The notes: generated by a model not told the origin, from the sequence alone. A stretch of DNA of 64,000 bases from Buxus sempervirens (GCA_947561395.2 OX387189.1:19654329-19718328); one strand, 5' to 3'. Numbered from the stretch's first letter, positions 22,417 through 33,800 are shown. Translations and numbers: made by a program.

Positions 22417-23158
22417 CCGTAGAGAAAAAACGGGCAAATGGAAAAATGATGTAAAAGTGTAATTTCTTGGTTCGGTTAGACCTGATCCGGTCTAAACCAT
22501 TCCCTTAAACCACTTGGGCTACCTTAAGCCCATTTTTGGACTTTGGGCCTAGATAGGCCCATCAAGACCCCTTTGGCCCACTTGTGGGGCCCACTTTTGA
22601 CTGGTCCATACCAGTCTTGTTTTCAATAAACAGGCCCAAGACCACTTGACTCTTGGCTAATGGGCCAAATCCAAGCCCACTAAGCCCATTGAAATGTGTA
22701 AATAAATAAGATAACCAAATGGGTTACCCAATAACCCAACTGGGCCCAAAACCCAACCACGGCAGCCCACGGGTCTTCCAATGGGACCCGGGTCCGACCC
22801 ACTCCACTTAAATCAATAAAAAGATAAAATCAAATAAAAGGGACCCACACCTCCAAAGGGCCCCGCCAGACCCAATGAGCAGCATGCTGGTCTAGGAAGG
22901 TTGAACTTGACTCAAAAACCAGGGAGACCCGAGGGACCCGTCAAACCGACGGGGCGGACCGGGGTGTCTTTAGGACTTCCCCGGATCGTAACCGAGGACT
23001 TAGCTAGAACTCTGAAAAGCCGCAGACCAGACTTAGACCCGATTAGGGCAAAACCGTGTCTGCCTGCACTCTCAGGCAGTGGCGACTCTGAATGTCCCGA
23101 GGCACGCACCAAAGGTGCGCCCGGTGTGCGATCTAGGCCAAGTTTAGGTGCGCACAGC

Positions 23159-23177
23159 TTGGCAACTCCACTGGGGA
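23159..23177 (+). other. Primer binding site-like sequence
   Basis: TTGGCAACTCCACTGGGGA begins 2 bp after the LTR end, where minus-strand synthesis is primed. It resembles PBS sequences of Ogre/Tat elements; the exact tRNA is not assigned here. Confidence 0.65.
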
Positions 23178-24442
23178 AACCCTCAACCCAGTTGGACCCT
23201 GGTTATCAAATGAGTCAACTAGGTGGATATAAGCAGATTTAGGAAGTACTTCTTGTCCAACTTTAGTGGTTTATGGAACTTATGCAATTACATGATATTG
23301 GGGGATCTTGTCAAAGGGACGAGATAATTGCCTAAGGAAAGTGGAATTTAAGCGGTTCCCTGTGACCCTCCACTTACCTGGGGATCCACCCAAACATTGT
23401 ATTGCATACTGTTCTGTATTCTCACTATAAAAGTGACATTAAGGAACCCTTAATCAGCCTACTATCCGAGAATCACCCGATTAGACACAGCACTTGGCCC
23501 CATTGCACATACAAGCATTTCACTACACCGTGAATGAATTTTTTTTAACTGCATGGGGTGACATGCATGAGGGATTCTGCATGGATGATCTGAACTGAAT
23601 GCTGCCTACAACATGTGAATGCTCTTCTTAACCAAAACCTAGATCTCTTTAGCAGCCACCCTTCTTCAATCGAGAAACTTACTTTTGGGATGGTATTAGC
23701 CCTACGCTCCCGTGGCTTGCCAGGGAAAGCAGGGTAAACCCATCTCCCCATGTTCCTGGATTCTTCAAGCGCCATTGGTTTCTTGCCATGGTACGCGAAG
23801 GGTCTAGTACTTGGCTCAGACCCTTGAAGGCAGGCGCCTTGGGCTGGGTATCCTTCCCCACCTATTACTTCTGATAAACCCTGATGTGAGCATGAACATG
23901 AATGAACAAATAAGGGTAAAATTAATCTGGGGCATTAACCCCCACCTGTGTTGGTCTTAACCCTAATTTAAGGAAATTAACTCGATTTAATCCGTGCATT
24001 CAAGTCGGTCTTAGTTTAGTCGAAAGCCGGCCAGATCAGACAGAAATGGGTCAGAACAGGGGCAGAAAAACCCTAGAGATAGGATTTCAGCCCACCTGCC
24101 GAATGGCATATTTGTACCCTCCTTTTGGGTTCTCAACAACCCTAAAGGTGATTCTCTTTTCAGATTTATTTTTGTAAATTTCGCCCTCGAAGGCAAGTTG
24201 TAAATATTGTTTTCAGTCCGACACTAGGGGCAGATGAAAGAGCAGATGAAAGAGCAGATGAAAGAACAGATGAAAGAAAAGGCCGACTAAGACCTGAATG
24301 CGTTTTCCAAACATTTAAAGGACATAACCTTTAAAACCCCATAACTTGAATGCTTGGATTTGATTTTTGATTGCATAAACTGCTTAGGCATTGATTTAAT
24401 TTTTGCATATCTTGTTGCATGCCTTAGACTAATTTAGAGTTT
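23178..24442 (+). other. Leader between PBS and ORF1
   Basis: Noncoding leader of 1.27 kb. It holds a short tandem repeat of 12 bp, GCAGATGAAAGA, four times at about 24229-24280. T-rich sequence with AG dinucleotides just before 24440 could serve as an acceptor for the LTR donor. No other feature is recognised. Confidence 0.5.
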
Positions 24443-25846
24443 TTGGTGGAAAACCCTAAATTGACTTGGAATTTCAATCGGATAGTCGGCATGGCATCTT
24501 CATCCTCGACTGAGAGAGTTCGCTTCCCTAGGATAGAGAAGTGTGCCTTTGATACCCCTTGGATCCGTTCTTGGACAAGGCAATTGCAAGGAGATGAGCA
24601 AATTAAATGGGAACAGAAATACCATATGGGACAAACTCTGTCCCTGTTAAATGTGCCCATTAATTGGGACATGATTCAATCAGTCCTACCTTTCTGGGAT
24701 CCCCAACTTTCACTCTTTAGGTTTGGAACTAATGAGCTGACACCCACAATTGAGGAATTTGAACTATTCCTCCGATTTCGTGACCATGGAGAACCAGCTA
24801 GGCCAAGTCTCAAAGATAGCTACAAGAATGAAGCTTGTACTTTCTTTGGCCTACCAAGAGGAGAACTCCAGACATTAGGAGACGACCAAGCATTCACGCG
24901 GGTTTCTAAAACCTTCCTTGCTGAAAAGATAGGGGACAAGAAGCAGGAAAGACCCCGTGTTTGGTGGGACACCTTCACCCTCGTGATTCTGTCACAGCTC
25001 TTCTTTCTTACTGGGGGAGACACCATTAATTTGGCCCTCATGGAAATTGTAGACCAACTCCAAGTGAAATTCCAGATTGCACCACTGATCCTTGCTCAGC
25101 TATATCATGCCTTGACCATGACCAAGAACGGAACTAGGAGGTTTCAGGGATGCGCTCCTCTCCTACACATTTGGCTCCAAGATCACCTGATGGTTGCTGA
25201 ACCTGTCAGCCCACGTTATGGGTACGTCCGTGACAATGTCACATTGATGGCTCGAAGAGAGATTAGACCAGACTTACCCTCCAGAGAGGACTGGTTTGAC
25301 CACTTTCTCCAACTGAAAGGAGAAACGAATATAAGATGGGGAGGCACATTTGACCAGACATATACCCCCGTCATAGCTTTTAGGAAAAGACATTGCCTAG
25401 CCTTGATAGGCTTGACCCATGCCATGCCATACTATCCGGTTCGAATTTTGAGACAGTTTGGGAAGTCTCAGGGAATACCGATCAAGGATGAGGCGGAAGG
25501 ATTAACTGGCCCACTTACATGGGAATTGAAGAAAAAATTGGTGAAGGAATGGCAACACGTGCACATACTACAAGAGGACATTTTCACTGCATCCGATGTT
25601 CGTAATTACGAACAATGGATTGCCCGAGAAACTGGCCTAGACAGCCCACCTCCTATCTATATCGTCACCTCTGACGATATCCCAGTTCCGCCCCCTGACA
25701 CATATAGGGATAGGGTGGCCGAACTGCGGGAATCTCATTCTCGAATCCACCGTGCATACGTGGATTCCGAGCGTAAAAACAAGCAGGCCAATGAGGCCCT
25801 TCAACAGCAACTTGACACCATGCGCAGACGCGCAAAAGAGGACTGA
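24443..25846 (+). CDS. Ogre ORF1 protein of unknown function
   Basis: The open frame is 467 codons. The likely start is the second Met at 24491 (MASSSSTERV), since the first 16 residues are poorly protein-like. The protein lies upstream of gag, as the extra ORF1 does in Ogre elements. Visible stretches typical of that plant transposon-associated family are NWDMIQSVLPFWDP (about residues 74-87), LTPTIEEFELFLRF (99-112) and LFFLTGGDTINLAL (about 186-199). The C-terminus (about 420-467) is charged, with heptad-like spacing (RVAELRESHSRIHRAYVDSE), and may form a coiled coil. No catalytic motif is seen and the biochemical role is unknown. The frame is undamaged, which fits a young element. It is presumably translated from the full-length or a spliced RNA. 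Confidence 0.85.
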   Translation: MVENPKLTWNFNRIVGMASSSSTERVRFPRIEKCAFDTPWIRSWTRQLQGDEQIKWEQKYHMGQTLSLLNVPINWDMIQSVLPFWDPQLSLFRFGTNELTPTIEEFELFLRFRDHGEPARPSLKDSYKNEACTFFGLPRGELQTLGDDQAFTRVSKTFLAEKIGDKKQERPRVWWDTFTLVILSQLFFLTGGDTINLALMEIVDQLQVKFQIAPLILAQLYHALTMTKNGTRRFQGCAPLLHIWLQDHLMVAEPVSPRYGYVRDNVTLMARREIRPDLPSREDWFDHFLQLKGETNIRWGGTFDQTYTPVIAFRKRHCLALIGLTHAMPYYPVRILRQFGKSQGIPIKDEAEGLTGPLTWELKKKLVKEWQHVHILQEDIFTASDVRNYEQWIARETGLDSPPPIYIVTSDDIPVPPPDTYRDRVAELRESHSRIHRAYVDSERKNKQANEALQQQLDTMRRRAKED

Positions 25847-26079
25847 CGTCTGCGGAATAAACTTCTGCGTGCCTTGAAAAGGCGAGACGTGTCCTCTCAT
25901 TTTGATGATGACCAGCCTAGCTAGACTCTGGGTTTGTTTTGTTTAATCATGTAATTGCTTGTTCTGAATTTTGGCATTAAGAATTTGGCGATAAATTTAA
26001 TGAAGTCGATTAAGACATTCCCCCCAATTCCTTTTTCAAGCAATCTGGCCCTAATCCATCAATTTCAAAACTTTTAGGT

Positions 26080-26490
26080 GATCTGAATAAGGAACTCGCC
26101 AAAATTTTTTCTTTAAAGCCCAGGGGTTCTAAATAAAGAACACTCAATCCCTACCCAATTTTCAAATCTTCAGAAATTAACAATTTCAAATTTAAGCCTT
26201 TGAGGGTTCGGAATAAAGAACACCCAATTTAAAATTTTCAGGCGATCTGAGTAAAGAACTCGCCAAATTCTTTTAAATCTTTAAACTAAAGGGTTCTAAA
26301 TAAAGAACACCCCATTTTTACCATCAACTCTAAAACTTTCAGGCAATCTGAATAAAGAATTTGCCAAAAGAATCTTTAAAATCCAGGGGTTCTGAGTAAA
26401 GAACACCCCGTCCTTGTCAACTCTCAAACCTTCAAGTTCAAACTTAAGTCTTAAAACCCCAGGGTTCTGAATAAGGAACACCCTATCCAT
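26080..26490 (+). repeat. Degenerate repeat of AATAAAGAACAC units
   Basis: Alternating units of about 60 bp carry GGCGATCTGAATAAAGAACT and GGGTTCTAAATAAAGAACAC; six or more copies are diverged. Confidence 0.7.
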
Positions 26491-26540
26491 TGAGCTCAGA
26501 TCACACCCGTTTGATTTAAAAAGATCACACGGTCAGCCTA

Positions 26541-26965
26541 TGGGGCACTAATGCCACTGGTATTTAAACCAGAAAATTGGCAAAGGATCGTCCTGGCATA
26601 GCATACCCCGTTGTGTGGCACCAAGGTCAAGCAACTAAGCTAACGACTAAGGTACGCTCGGGTATCCCTAGTCGAACTCTTAGGGCACTAATGCCACTGG
26701 TGTTTAAACCAGAAAATTGGCAAAGGATCGTCCTGGCATAGCATACCCCGTTGTGTGGCACCAAGGTCAAGCAACTAAGCTAACGACTAAGGTACGCTCG
26801 GGTATCCCTAGCCGAACTCTTAGGGCACTGAAGCCACTGGTGATTAAACTAGAAGATTGGTGGAAGATCGTCCTGGCATAGCCTTCCCCGTTGTGAGGCG
26901 TCAAAGTCAATAGTGATTAAACCAACGACTAGCTAAGACACGCCCGGGAACTACTAGCCAAAGTC
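26541..26965 (+). repeat. 140-bp tandem repeat, three copies
   Basis: 26541-26680 and 26681-26820 are nearly identical 140-bp units beginning GGGCACTAATGCCACTGG. 26821-26965 is a third, diverged copy, and traces of a fourth follow. Within the unit GGGCACTAATGCC is itself partly palindromic. Confidence 0.88.
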
Positions 26966-27091
26966 AGGTGCTAAAACCATCAGAGATTAAACTGAAAATT
27001 GGTTAAGGTACACCTGGATGTTGCTGTTTAGCTCATCCCCTGAGGAGACTTAACATGGTCCAACCTTGTGATACTGAGCTCAAACCAACCT

Positions 27092-27272
27092 TCTAAACCA
27101 GGTTCTCTTTCCCAACCATTTGGTTAAAACAGATCAGCTTAGGGTTCTCTCCCCCAGCCGTTTGGCTAAAACAGACCAGTCTAAACCGGGTTCTCTCTCC
27201 CAGCCGTTTGGCTAAAACAGACCAATCTAAACCGGGTTCTCTTTCCCAGCCATTCGGCTAAAATAGATCAAG
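27092..27272 (+). repeat. 45-bp tandem repeat, four copies
   Basis: Units of 45 bp contain GGGTTCTCTCTCCCAGCCGT and TTGGCTAAAACAGACCA, with starts at 27184 and 27229 and two diverged copies upstream. The array ends about 50 bp before the gag frame opens. Confidence 0.85.
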
Positions 27273-27324
27273 CTTAAGAATCCCTACCACTTTCAAAATA
27301 ATCCAAATGAATTAATCTTGGATC

Positions 27325-30300
27325 ATGTATTATGCCTTTAAAGTAAGTTGCACTAATATCCACTGGTTGCCCTTCCCAGGTACCAAAATTGCTTCTCGAA
27401 GCCCTTACTTGTTAAGATCCAGGAGCAGACTTGAAATGGAACAGCCAAGAGAACAGACCTCACCAGGACAGGACCAGGCAGAGTCCAGCCAGGCACAGAC
27501 GGTGACTGATCTACAACAGAGGATTGACAGTATGGGGACTATTATTCAAGAGTTAATGGCAGAACTAAGAGAACTCAGGATGGCTCCCCCTGCTGCACCA
27601 GGGACCCTGCAGCAACCAATTGCTCCACCGCAGATGGATGCTCCACCACCATACCCTGCGTACCCAGCTCCATTGGTACCACCTCCACCTCCGCAAGCTG
27701 TGCCTCTTCCTCAGGTTATTGCACCTACCCAACTAGGGCAAGAAGAGGAAGATTGGTATAGAATGCAGCAGGCCCAGTTTGATAAAAAGATGGCAGCCAC
27801 TAAGTCAGAGGTAGATACTTTGCGTGAAGAACTGAAAAGCCTACGACCCAGTGCGGTCCCCATAGAGGCTACTTTAGACAGCCTCTGTTTCTTCTCCGAT
27901 GTTCAACTTCCACCAAAATTCAAATGCCCTGACTTGCATCAGTTTGATGGCACCGGGTGCCCGTTAAACCACCTAAGGTCATACTCTGGAGATATGTGTC
28001 AATATGCCAAAGATGAAAAAATTATGATACAGTTCTTTCAGAGGTCGCTGACAGGAGCAGCATACAACTGGTTTTTGGGTTTGGATAAGACTAAGATCAA
28101 GAGTTGGAATGATTTAGCTGCCAAATTCATCCAGCAATACCGGTTGAACAGTCAGATAGTTCAGACCAGGGCAGAGTTACAAAGGCTCTCCAAGAAGAAT
28201 CATGAATCTGTACGGGAGTATGCCAAACGTTGGAAAGAATTGGCCACACTAGTCCAACCCCCACTACTTGAACAGGAGTTGACCTCCTTGTTCATTGCAT
28301 CACTTGGACAGCCATTCTTTTCCTTGCTACTAGGGCAAAGTACTTCCAATTTCAATGACTTGATTCTGACGGCAGACAGAATTGAAGATGCGGTCAGGGC
28401 TGGAAAGATAGATGGCAGTGGCCAAGGCCCTACACAGAGAAGGGCTGCGACAGGACAAAGTGGCAGAAGTCAGGGGCAAGAGCCTAGGAGGCAGGAAACT
28501 CAGGCTGTTAATTATGTACAGCCAACACAGCCTTACTACATCTCTCAAAGGCTTGAATGCCAGGGGCAACCCATGAGAAGAACCAGAGAAGAGGCGGAGG
28601 CAAGGATGAAGAGGGTGTTTACCCCGTTGCCTTACGCACCTGCAAAATTGTTGGCTACACTGCTGAAGAAGGGGTACTTACAGATTAAGCCTCCAAATCC
28701 TCGAATGGTGAATTCACGAAACTATAATGCGGCAGAAAGATGTGAATACCATTCTGGAGCTCCCGGGCATTCAACAAATCGATGCTGGGACTTGAGGCAT
28801 GATATACAGGATCTGATAGACAGTAAGAAGATCTCTGTAGATCCCCCAGCACCAGTAGCACCTACTCCCCCTACTAGCACAACTACCAATCCTCTCCCAG
28901 ACCACTCTAAGGCTTCTGCTAGTGGATCAGTGAATCAGGTCATCAGTGACCAGGGCAATGAAGTACAGTTTGACCCCTCTATGTTGATTGGGCGACCGGG
29001 GCAAATTGTCAGGATATACTTCCAAGAAGAGATGGTAAAACAGCAAGTGTGCGTCGTCAACGGAGATGATGACGAAGAAACCTTCTTGGGGTTCCCTCTG
29101 GTGCATTTCAACTTTCCCGAACCAGAGCCTTTCTATCCTCCACCTGTCCCAAACTCACCCCCACTGAACATCTTCGACATGATGAACACATTCAATGAGC
29201 CTATGGACTTCCTACTGGAACCACCAACCCTCAACTTACACCACCTTCACCTTGACCCAACCTACTCTGCTGTGCCTCCACCTTACCAATTCCTACCCAT
29301 GTACCATGATTCTACCATCACTTCCACTGAAAGAGAAGTCGATCGGATTACTCGTTCTGGTCGATATATCAACCCTAACCCTCCTCCTGCACCAGAGGAA
29401 GAGATTAGTGAAGAAAGGACAAGGAAAGAAAAAGGGAAGGATGTGGCCACTGAAATACCACAGACCCACAAGAAGAAAGGGAAAGCCCCAGAAGAAGAAA
29501 TTGAAAAACTCCACCATAGTGCCTTCACTCCGGAGTATGATCTAGTGCAGCAGTTGAATAAGACACCAGCCCAGATATCCATTATGCGTCTCTTGTTGGA
29601 TTCAGACAAACATAAAGACGTACTTACAAAAATACTGGGTGATACTCATGTGCCTGACAACATCAGCCCTGAACAGCTGGAGACAGTAATGTCTATAATT
29701 GCTACGCCAGAAGCAATATCCTTTTCCTCAGCAGACTTGCCCCCTGAAGGGTATAACCATACAGAGCCTCTGTTTATCACTGTAAGATGCTCCGACTTAA
29801 TGGTAAGACGGGTCATGATCGATAACGGGTCAGCTCTGAATATCTGCCCAGTCAGGACCTTCCACAGTCTGCAGCTGAACGCTGATTTGATCAAACCTAG
29901 TTCCAACAATGTCCGCGGGTTTGACAATGCCAAGAAGGATTCCCTGGGGGAAGTTAATCTGGAAGTTATAATCGCTGAAAGGGCCTTCTTCATTACCTTT
30001 GAGTTGATGGACATCAATGCCTCCTTTAATTTACTGATTGGAAGACCTTGGTTACATCAAGCAGGGGCAGTCCCGTCCACCTTACATCGAATGATCCGAT
30101 TTATTTCGGGAAATCAATTGATCACGGTACATGCAGAAAATCACCGAGAATTTGAACAAGGAGGGGTACCCGCGATTGATTATGAGCTGCCTACTTCCCT
30201 GAACTTCCAAGCCATTGAAATGGTGCAGGTAAACAGCATTCCTACTCCTCTGCAATCAGACTTATCTCACAGAAGGAAAAGGAAGAGCATGTTCGGTGCT

Positions 30301-30750
30301 GCTGAATGCGCCGACTGGGGCCTCCGAGTAGGAGAGGGTTTAGGCAAATACAAGCAAGGCATCAAGTCTGCAATCCAACCATGTGACAAATCTGTGGGCT
30401 TCGGACTGGGATTTGTTCCTGAACCTGAAGACTATGCCAGGCTATTTGGCAGGAAAGCTGAAAGAAAGAGGGCACGAGCAGAAGGAAGGGACCCACACTG
30501 GCCCATCTGTGTACAGGGCCAGTTATACCATCACTTTGCCAATATGGAAAGGGAAGCTGCACAGGCCATTCAGAACATAGTCCCCCAGGGATGGGGCGAT
30601 GAGTTCAATGATCCAGCGGAGCAAGCGGAAGCTAATTATCTGCAAAGGTTATGGGACGAACCTCCCTTGCCCCAGGAGACAGTTACAGAAGAGAACTCAG
30701 AGGCTCTCAGTGGGTTAATGGAAGAACTGTCTGCTCTATTCTCTTGGTAG
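27325..30750 (+). CDS. Gag-protease polyprotein of Ogre-like element
   Basis: The open frame is 1141 codons; the likely start is Met38 at 27436 (MEQPREQTSP). A proline-rich N-terminal part precedes a retrotransposon gag domain at about 199-363 (FKCPDLHQFDGTGCP to RIEDAVRAGKIDG). A short Cys/His segment follows at 473-487 (CEYHSGAPGHSTNRC), an atypical zinc knuckle. The aspartic protease shows VMIDNGSALNICP with the catalytic Asp at 833; the DNGS form replaces the common DTG. A glycine-rich G-patch-like segment (GLRVGEGLGKYKQGI) lies at about 1000-1040. The frame ends at TAG 30748-30750, but the same frame stays open on both sides into pol, so the stop may be read through, spliced out or a mutation. 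Gag forms the particle shell and the protease cleaves the polyproteins. Confidence 0.93.
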   Translation: MYYAFKVSCTNIHWLPFPGTKIASRSPYLLRSRSRLEMEQPREQTSPGQDQAESSQAQTVTDLQQRIDSMGTIIQELMAELRELRMAPPAAPGTLQQPIAPPQMDAPPPYPAYPAPLVPPPPPQAVPLPQVIAPTQLGQEEEDWYRMQQAQFDKKMAATKSEVDTLREELKSLRPSAVPIEATLDSLCFFSDVQLPPKFKCPDLHQFDGTGCPLNHLRSYSGDMCQYAKDEKIMIQFFQRSLTGAAYNWFLGLDKTKIKSWNDLAAKFIQQYRLNSQIVQTRAELQRLSKKNHESVREYAKRWKELATLVQPPLLEQELTSLFIASLGQPFFSLLLGQSTSNFNDLILTADRIEDAVRAGKIDGSGQGPTQRRAATGQSGRSQGQEPRRQETQAVNYVQPTQPYYISQRLECQGQPMRRTREEAEARMKRVFTPLPYAPAKLLATLLKKGYLQIKPPNPRMVNSRNYNAAERCEYHSGAPGHSTNRCWDLRHDIQDLIDSKKISVDPPAPVAPTPPTSTTTNPLPDHSKASASGSVNQVISDQGNEVQFDPSMLIGRPGQIVRIYFQEEMVKQQVCVVNGDDDEETFLGFPLVHFNFPEPEPFYPPPVPNSPPLNIFDMMNTFNEPMDFLLEPPTLNLHHLHLDPTYSAVPPPYQFLPMYHDSTITSTEREVDRITRSGRYINPNPPPAPEEEISEERTRKEKGKDVATEIPQTHKKKGKAPEEEIEKLHHSAFTPEYDLVQQLNKTPAQISIMRLLLDSDKHKDVLTKILGDTHVPDNISPEQLETVMSIIATPEAISFSSADLPPEGYNHTEPLFITVRCSDLMVRRVMIDNGSALNICPVRTFHSLQLNADLIKPSSNNVRGFDNAKKDSLGEVNLEVIIAERAFFITFELMDINASFNLLIGRPWLHQAGAVPSTLHRMIRFISGNQLITVHAENHREFEQGGVPAIDYELPTSLNFQAIEMVQVNSIPTPLQSDLSHRRKRKSMFGAAECADWGLRVGEGLGKYKQGIKSAIQPCDKSVGFGLGFVPEPEDYARLFGRKAERKRARAEGRDPHWPICVQGQLYHHFANMEREAAQAIQNIVPQGWGDEFNDPAEQAEANYLQRLWDEPPLPQETVTEENSEALSGLMEELSALFSW
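30748..30750 (+). other. In-frame TAG between gag-protease and pol
   Basis: 27325 and 30844 are in the same frame, and the 31 codons from 30751 to the first pol Met are open and acidic (DTEKPAIPEEAFAYP). A single TAG in the context TCT TGG TAG TCA GTT therefore separates the two proteins. The GGTAGTCAGT string also resembles a weak 5' splice site. Confidence 0.85.
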
Positions 30751-30843
30751 TCAGTTGACACCGAAAAACCAGCTATCCCTGAAGAGGCGTTTGCCTATCC
30801 CTCAGATGATACCGAAGAAGAAGAGCCAGCTCAGTACATCTAC

Positions 30844-33800
30844 ATGATGGAAAGCCAGGATAGTTCAGGAGAACCCACTCTAAGGCAAAGGTCTCCCGCA
30901 CCTCCTATCTGCATTATACACCCAAGTACAAGGGATGGTCTGGGTCAGATGTTCCAGAATATGCCCCAAGTACTGGGACTGCCCACTGAGCTGGCTTATC
31001 ATGAAACTTATGGTAATTGGGCCCCTGACGAACATTCTTCCAGCAGAAGGGATGAATCATCAGGAAAATCTGTAACCAAGGCATTGCCTAAGGTGGACCC
31101 ACCCAACGAAGTCACTGTTCGGGTACCAGGGACTGTCATCCGCCGCGGGGTATGGATCAGTATATCATCCGAAGATTCAAGCCAGAATCAACAAAAGAAG
31201 GGCACAGCTAATGACCCCATCTGCATCTCCTCTGACAGCAGCATCAGCATGATACAGACTGGAAAGGCGAATGCGGTGACCGCTGTAACCAAAGACAAGC
31301 ACGCATTACAGAACTGGAGTTCGAAGCCACTTGCCACTCGCAAAGCCGAACTACCACAGGGAGTTTCTTCCACTTCTGAAATTCCCCCTGTAGATATTGC
31401 TGCACTTTTTAATAAATGCGTGAAGTCTTCTGATTATTTTTCTGCTTCTGTGAATAATTCTGCAAATAAGCAAACCCAAAATCGCAACCTTAGTATCAAT
31501 CTCGACGCACACCCGAAAAATTCGGAGCACGAGATAGATAATCAGGCTGTCAAAATCAAACAAAAACAAAAAGGTCAAAAAGAACAAAAAGAAATCCAAA
31601 GTGTCGAGCATGAATCAGATAGCGACACTTACTCATCACAATCCGATGATTCAGAAATTATCCCCAGTGTTTCTTTTGAACTTGAGGATAATGATGAATC
31701 ATGGGAGACCCCACCTGAAATCCAATTTGCCTTAGACAGACATGAAAAGGGTCTCCAAGCTAACATTGAGGAAACTGAACCTATCAACATAGGTGACACA
31801 GCACATCCAAGGATTCTTCAAGTTGGTAAAAAGCTGACATTATTACAGAAAACACAGATAACTGATTTTCTAAAATCCTACACTGATGTGTTTGCATGGT
31901 CATATGAGGATATGCCTAGGTTAGACACAGATTTAGTTGTGCACCGGTTACCTATAAAGTCTGAGGCCACACCAGTGAAGCAAAAACTCAGACGCATGAA
32001 ACCAGAATGGGCCCTGAAGATCAAAGAGGAAGTCACCAAGCAGTTAAAAGCGGGGTTCTTGAAAGTTACAGATTACCCAGAATGGTTAGCAAACATTGTG
32101 CCAGTCCCCAAGAAAGATGGAAGGGTTAGGATGTGTGTTGATTACAGGGACTTGAACAAGGCAAGCCCAAAGGATGACTTCCCATTGCCGCACATTGATA
32201 TATTGGTTGACAATACAGCAACTCATTCCATGTTCTCGTTTATGGATGGATTCTCTGGATATAACCAAATCAGGATGGCACCTGAAGACATGGAGAAGAC
32301 TTCATTTATTACACACTGGGGCACGTACTGTTACAAGGTGATGCCCTTTGGGTTGAAGAATGCAGGTGCTACATACCAAAGAGCAATGACTTTGCTATTC
32401 CATGATTTGATGCACAAAGAAATGGAAGTATATGTGGATGATATGATTGCAAAGTCAAAAGAAGAGGAAAATCATTTGGTGAACCTTGGAAGAGTGTTTG
32501 ACAGGCTCAGGGAATGCAAGCTCCGATTGAACCCTAATAAGTGTGTATTCGGCGTTACCTCAGGGAAGCTACTTGGATTCATCGTTGGGAAACGAGGAAT
32601 TGAGGTTGATCCTGTCAAAGTAAAGGCAATTCTGGAGATGCCTCCCCCATCCACAGAAAAAGAAGTGAGAGGTTTCCTTGGCAGATTACAGTACATCAGT
32701 CGGTTCATAGCACAGATGACTCCCGTGTGCAAACCAATATTCAAATTGCTAAAAAAGGATAACCCCGTGATCTGGAATGAAGATTGCCAAGAAGCATTTG
32801 ACAAAATCAAGGCCTATTTGATGAGCCCGCCGACTTTGGTCCCCCCTGTACCACGACGACCGCTAATCATGTACTTGTCAGTCACAGAAATGGCAGCCGG
32901 ATGTGTCCTAGGGCAGCATGATGATACAAGAAGAAAGGAGCAAGCAATTTATTATCTGAGCAAGAAATTTACCAATTATGAAGTAAGATACACGTTGCTT
33001 GAGAAGACCTGTGGCGCATTGGTATGGGCAGCTCAGAAGCTTCGGCATTATCTGCTCAGTCATACTGTCTTTTTGATTTCGGAATCAGATCCCTTGAAGT
33101 ACATTTTTGAAAAGCCAATCTCTACTGGAAGGATAGCCAAGTGGCAGGTTATCTTATCTCAGTATGACATTGTCTACACCACGAGAAAGGCAATAAAGGG
33201 ACAGGCAGTAGCAGATCACCTGGCAGAACACCCCGTGCCCGACTATCAACCACTTCTCACCGGGTTGCCGGATGATGAAATTATGTGTGCCGAATCAGTA
33301 GAAAAGGAAACCGAATGGCAAATGTTCTTCGATGGGGCCGTCAACATCAATGCGAAAGGGATTGGAGCAGTAATCATTTCCCCAGAAGGAGTCCATCATC
33401 CAATAGCAGCAAAACTCTTGTTCGATTGCACTAACAACATGGCAGAATACGAAGCATGTGTGTTAGGCTTGCGAGCCGCAATCGAAATGAATATTCAAGA
33501 GTTAAAAGTTTATGGTGATTCCTGTCTAATCATCTACCAAGTAATGGGGGACTGGCGAACTAAGGATCCTAAGTTGGTGCCATATCAGGAACTGATTAAG
33601 GAATTGGAAGGGCAGTTCAAAAGCGTGACATTTGATTATATGTCACGAGACAGGAATCAGTTTGCAGATGCCCTGGCAACACTGGCATCTATGGCAACCA
33701 TCACTGGGGACACTTGGGTACAACCATTGGAGATAGAAGTGCGGCATTCTCCTGTCTACTGTTTTAATGTTGAGAGGAGCACACCAAAAGGGGAACCCTG

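Larger units (their letters stand above)
20747..23156 (+). repeat. 5' LTR of Ogre-like element
   Basis: 2410 bp, TGTTAGCACC to GCGCACA. It contains a hairpin block at 21308-21521, a TATA box at 21536-21543, a donor-like sequence at 21845 and a second inverted-repeat block at 22352-22416. A conserved tail carries CCCGTCAAACCGACGGGGCG and GGCAGTGGCGACTC. Its partner is at 36863-39271. Confidence 0.93.
25847..27324 (+). other. Spacer between ORF1 and gag, repeat-rich
   Basis: This 1.48-kb interval contains no long open frame on the plus strand. It is filled with three types of tandem repeat: degenerate GGTTCT(G/A)AATAAAGAACACCC units (26080-26490), 140-bp units (26541-26965) and 45-bp units (27092-27272). 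Variable tandem repeats in noncoding parts are common in Ogre/Tat elements. Confidence 0.7.

Noticed and set aside
22901..23242. Small ORF in LTR tail with similar peptides at 13636, 39016 and 44756
   Set aside because: The peptides resemble each other because the LTR tails are homologous DNA; starts and ends differ, and there is no domain or codon-level signal of selection.
27325..27435. First 37 codons of the gag frame as true N-terminus
   Set aside because: They read like noncoding leader; MEQPREQTSP at 27436 fits a gag start better. I kept the longer open frame and noted the likely start.
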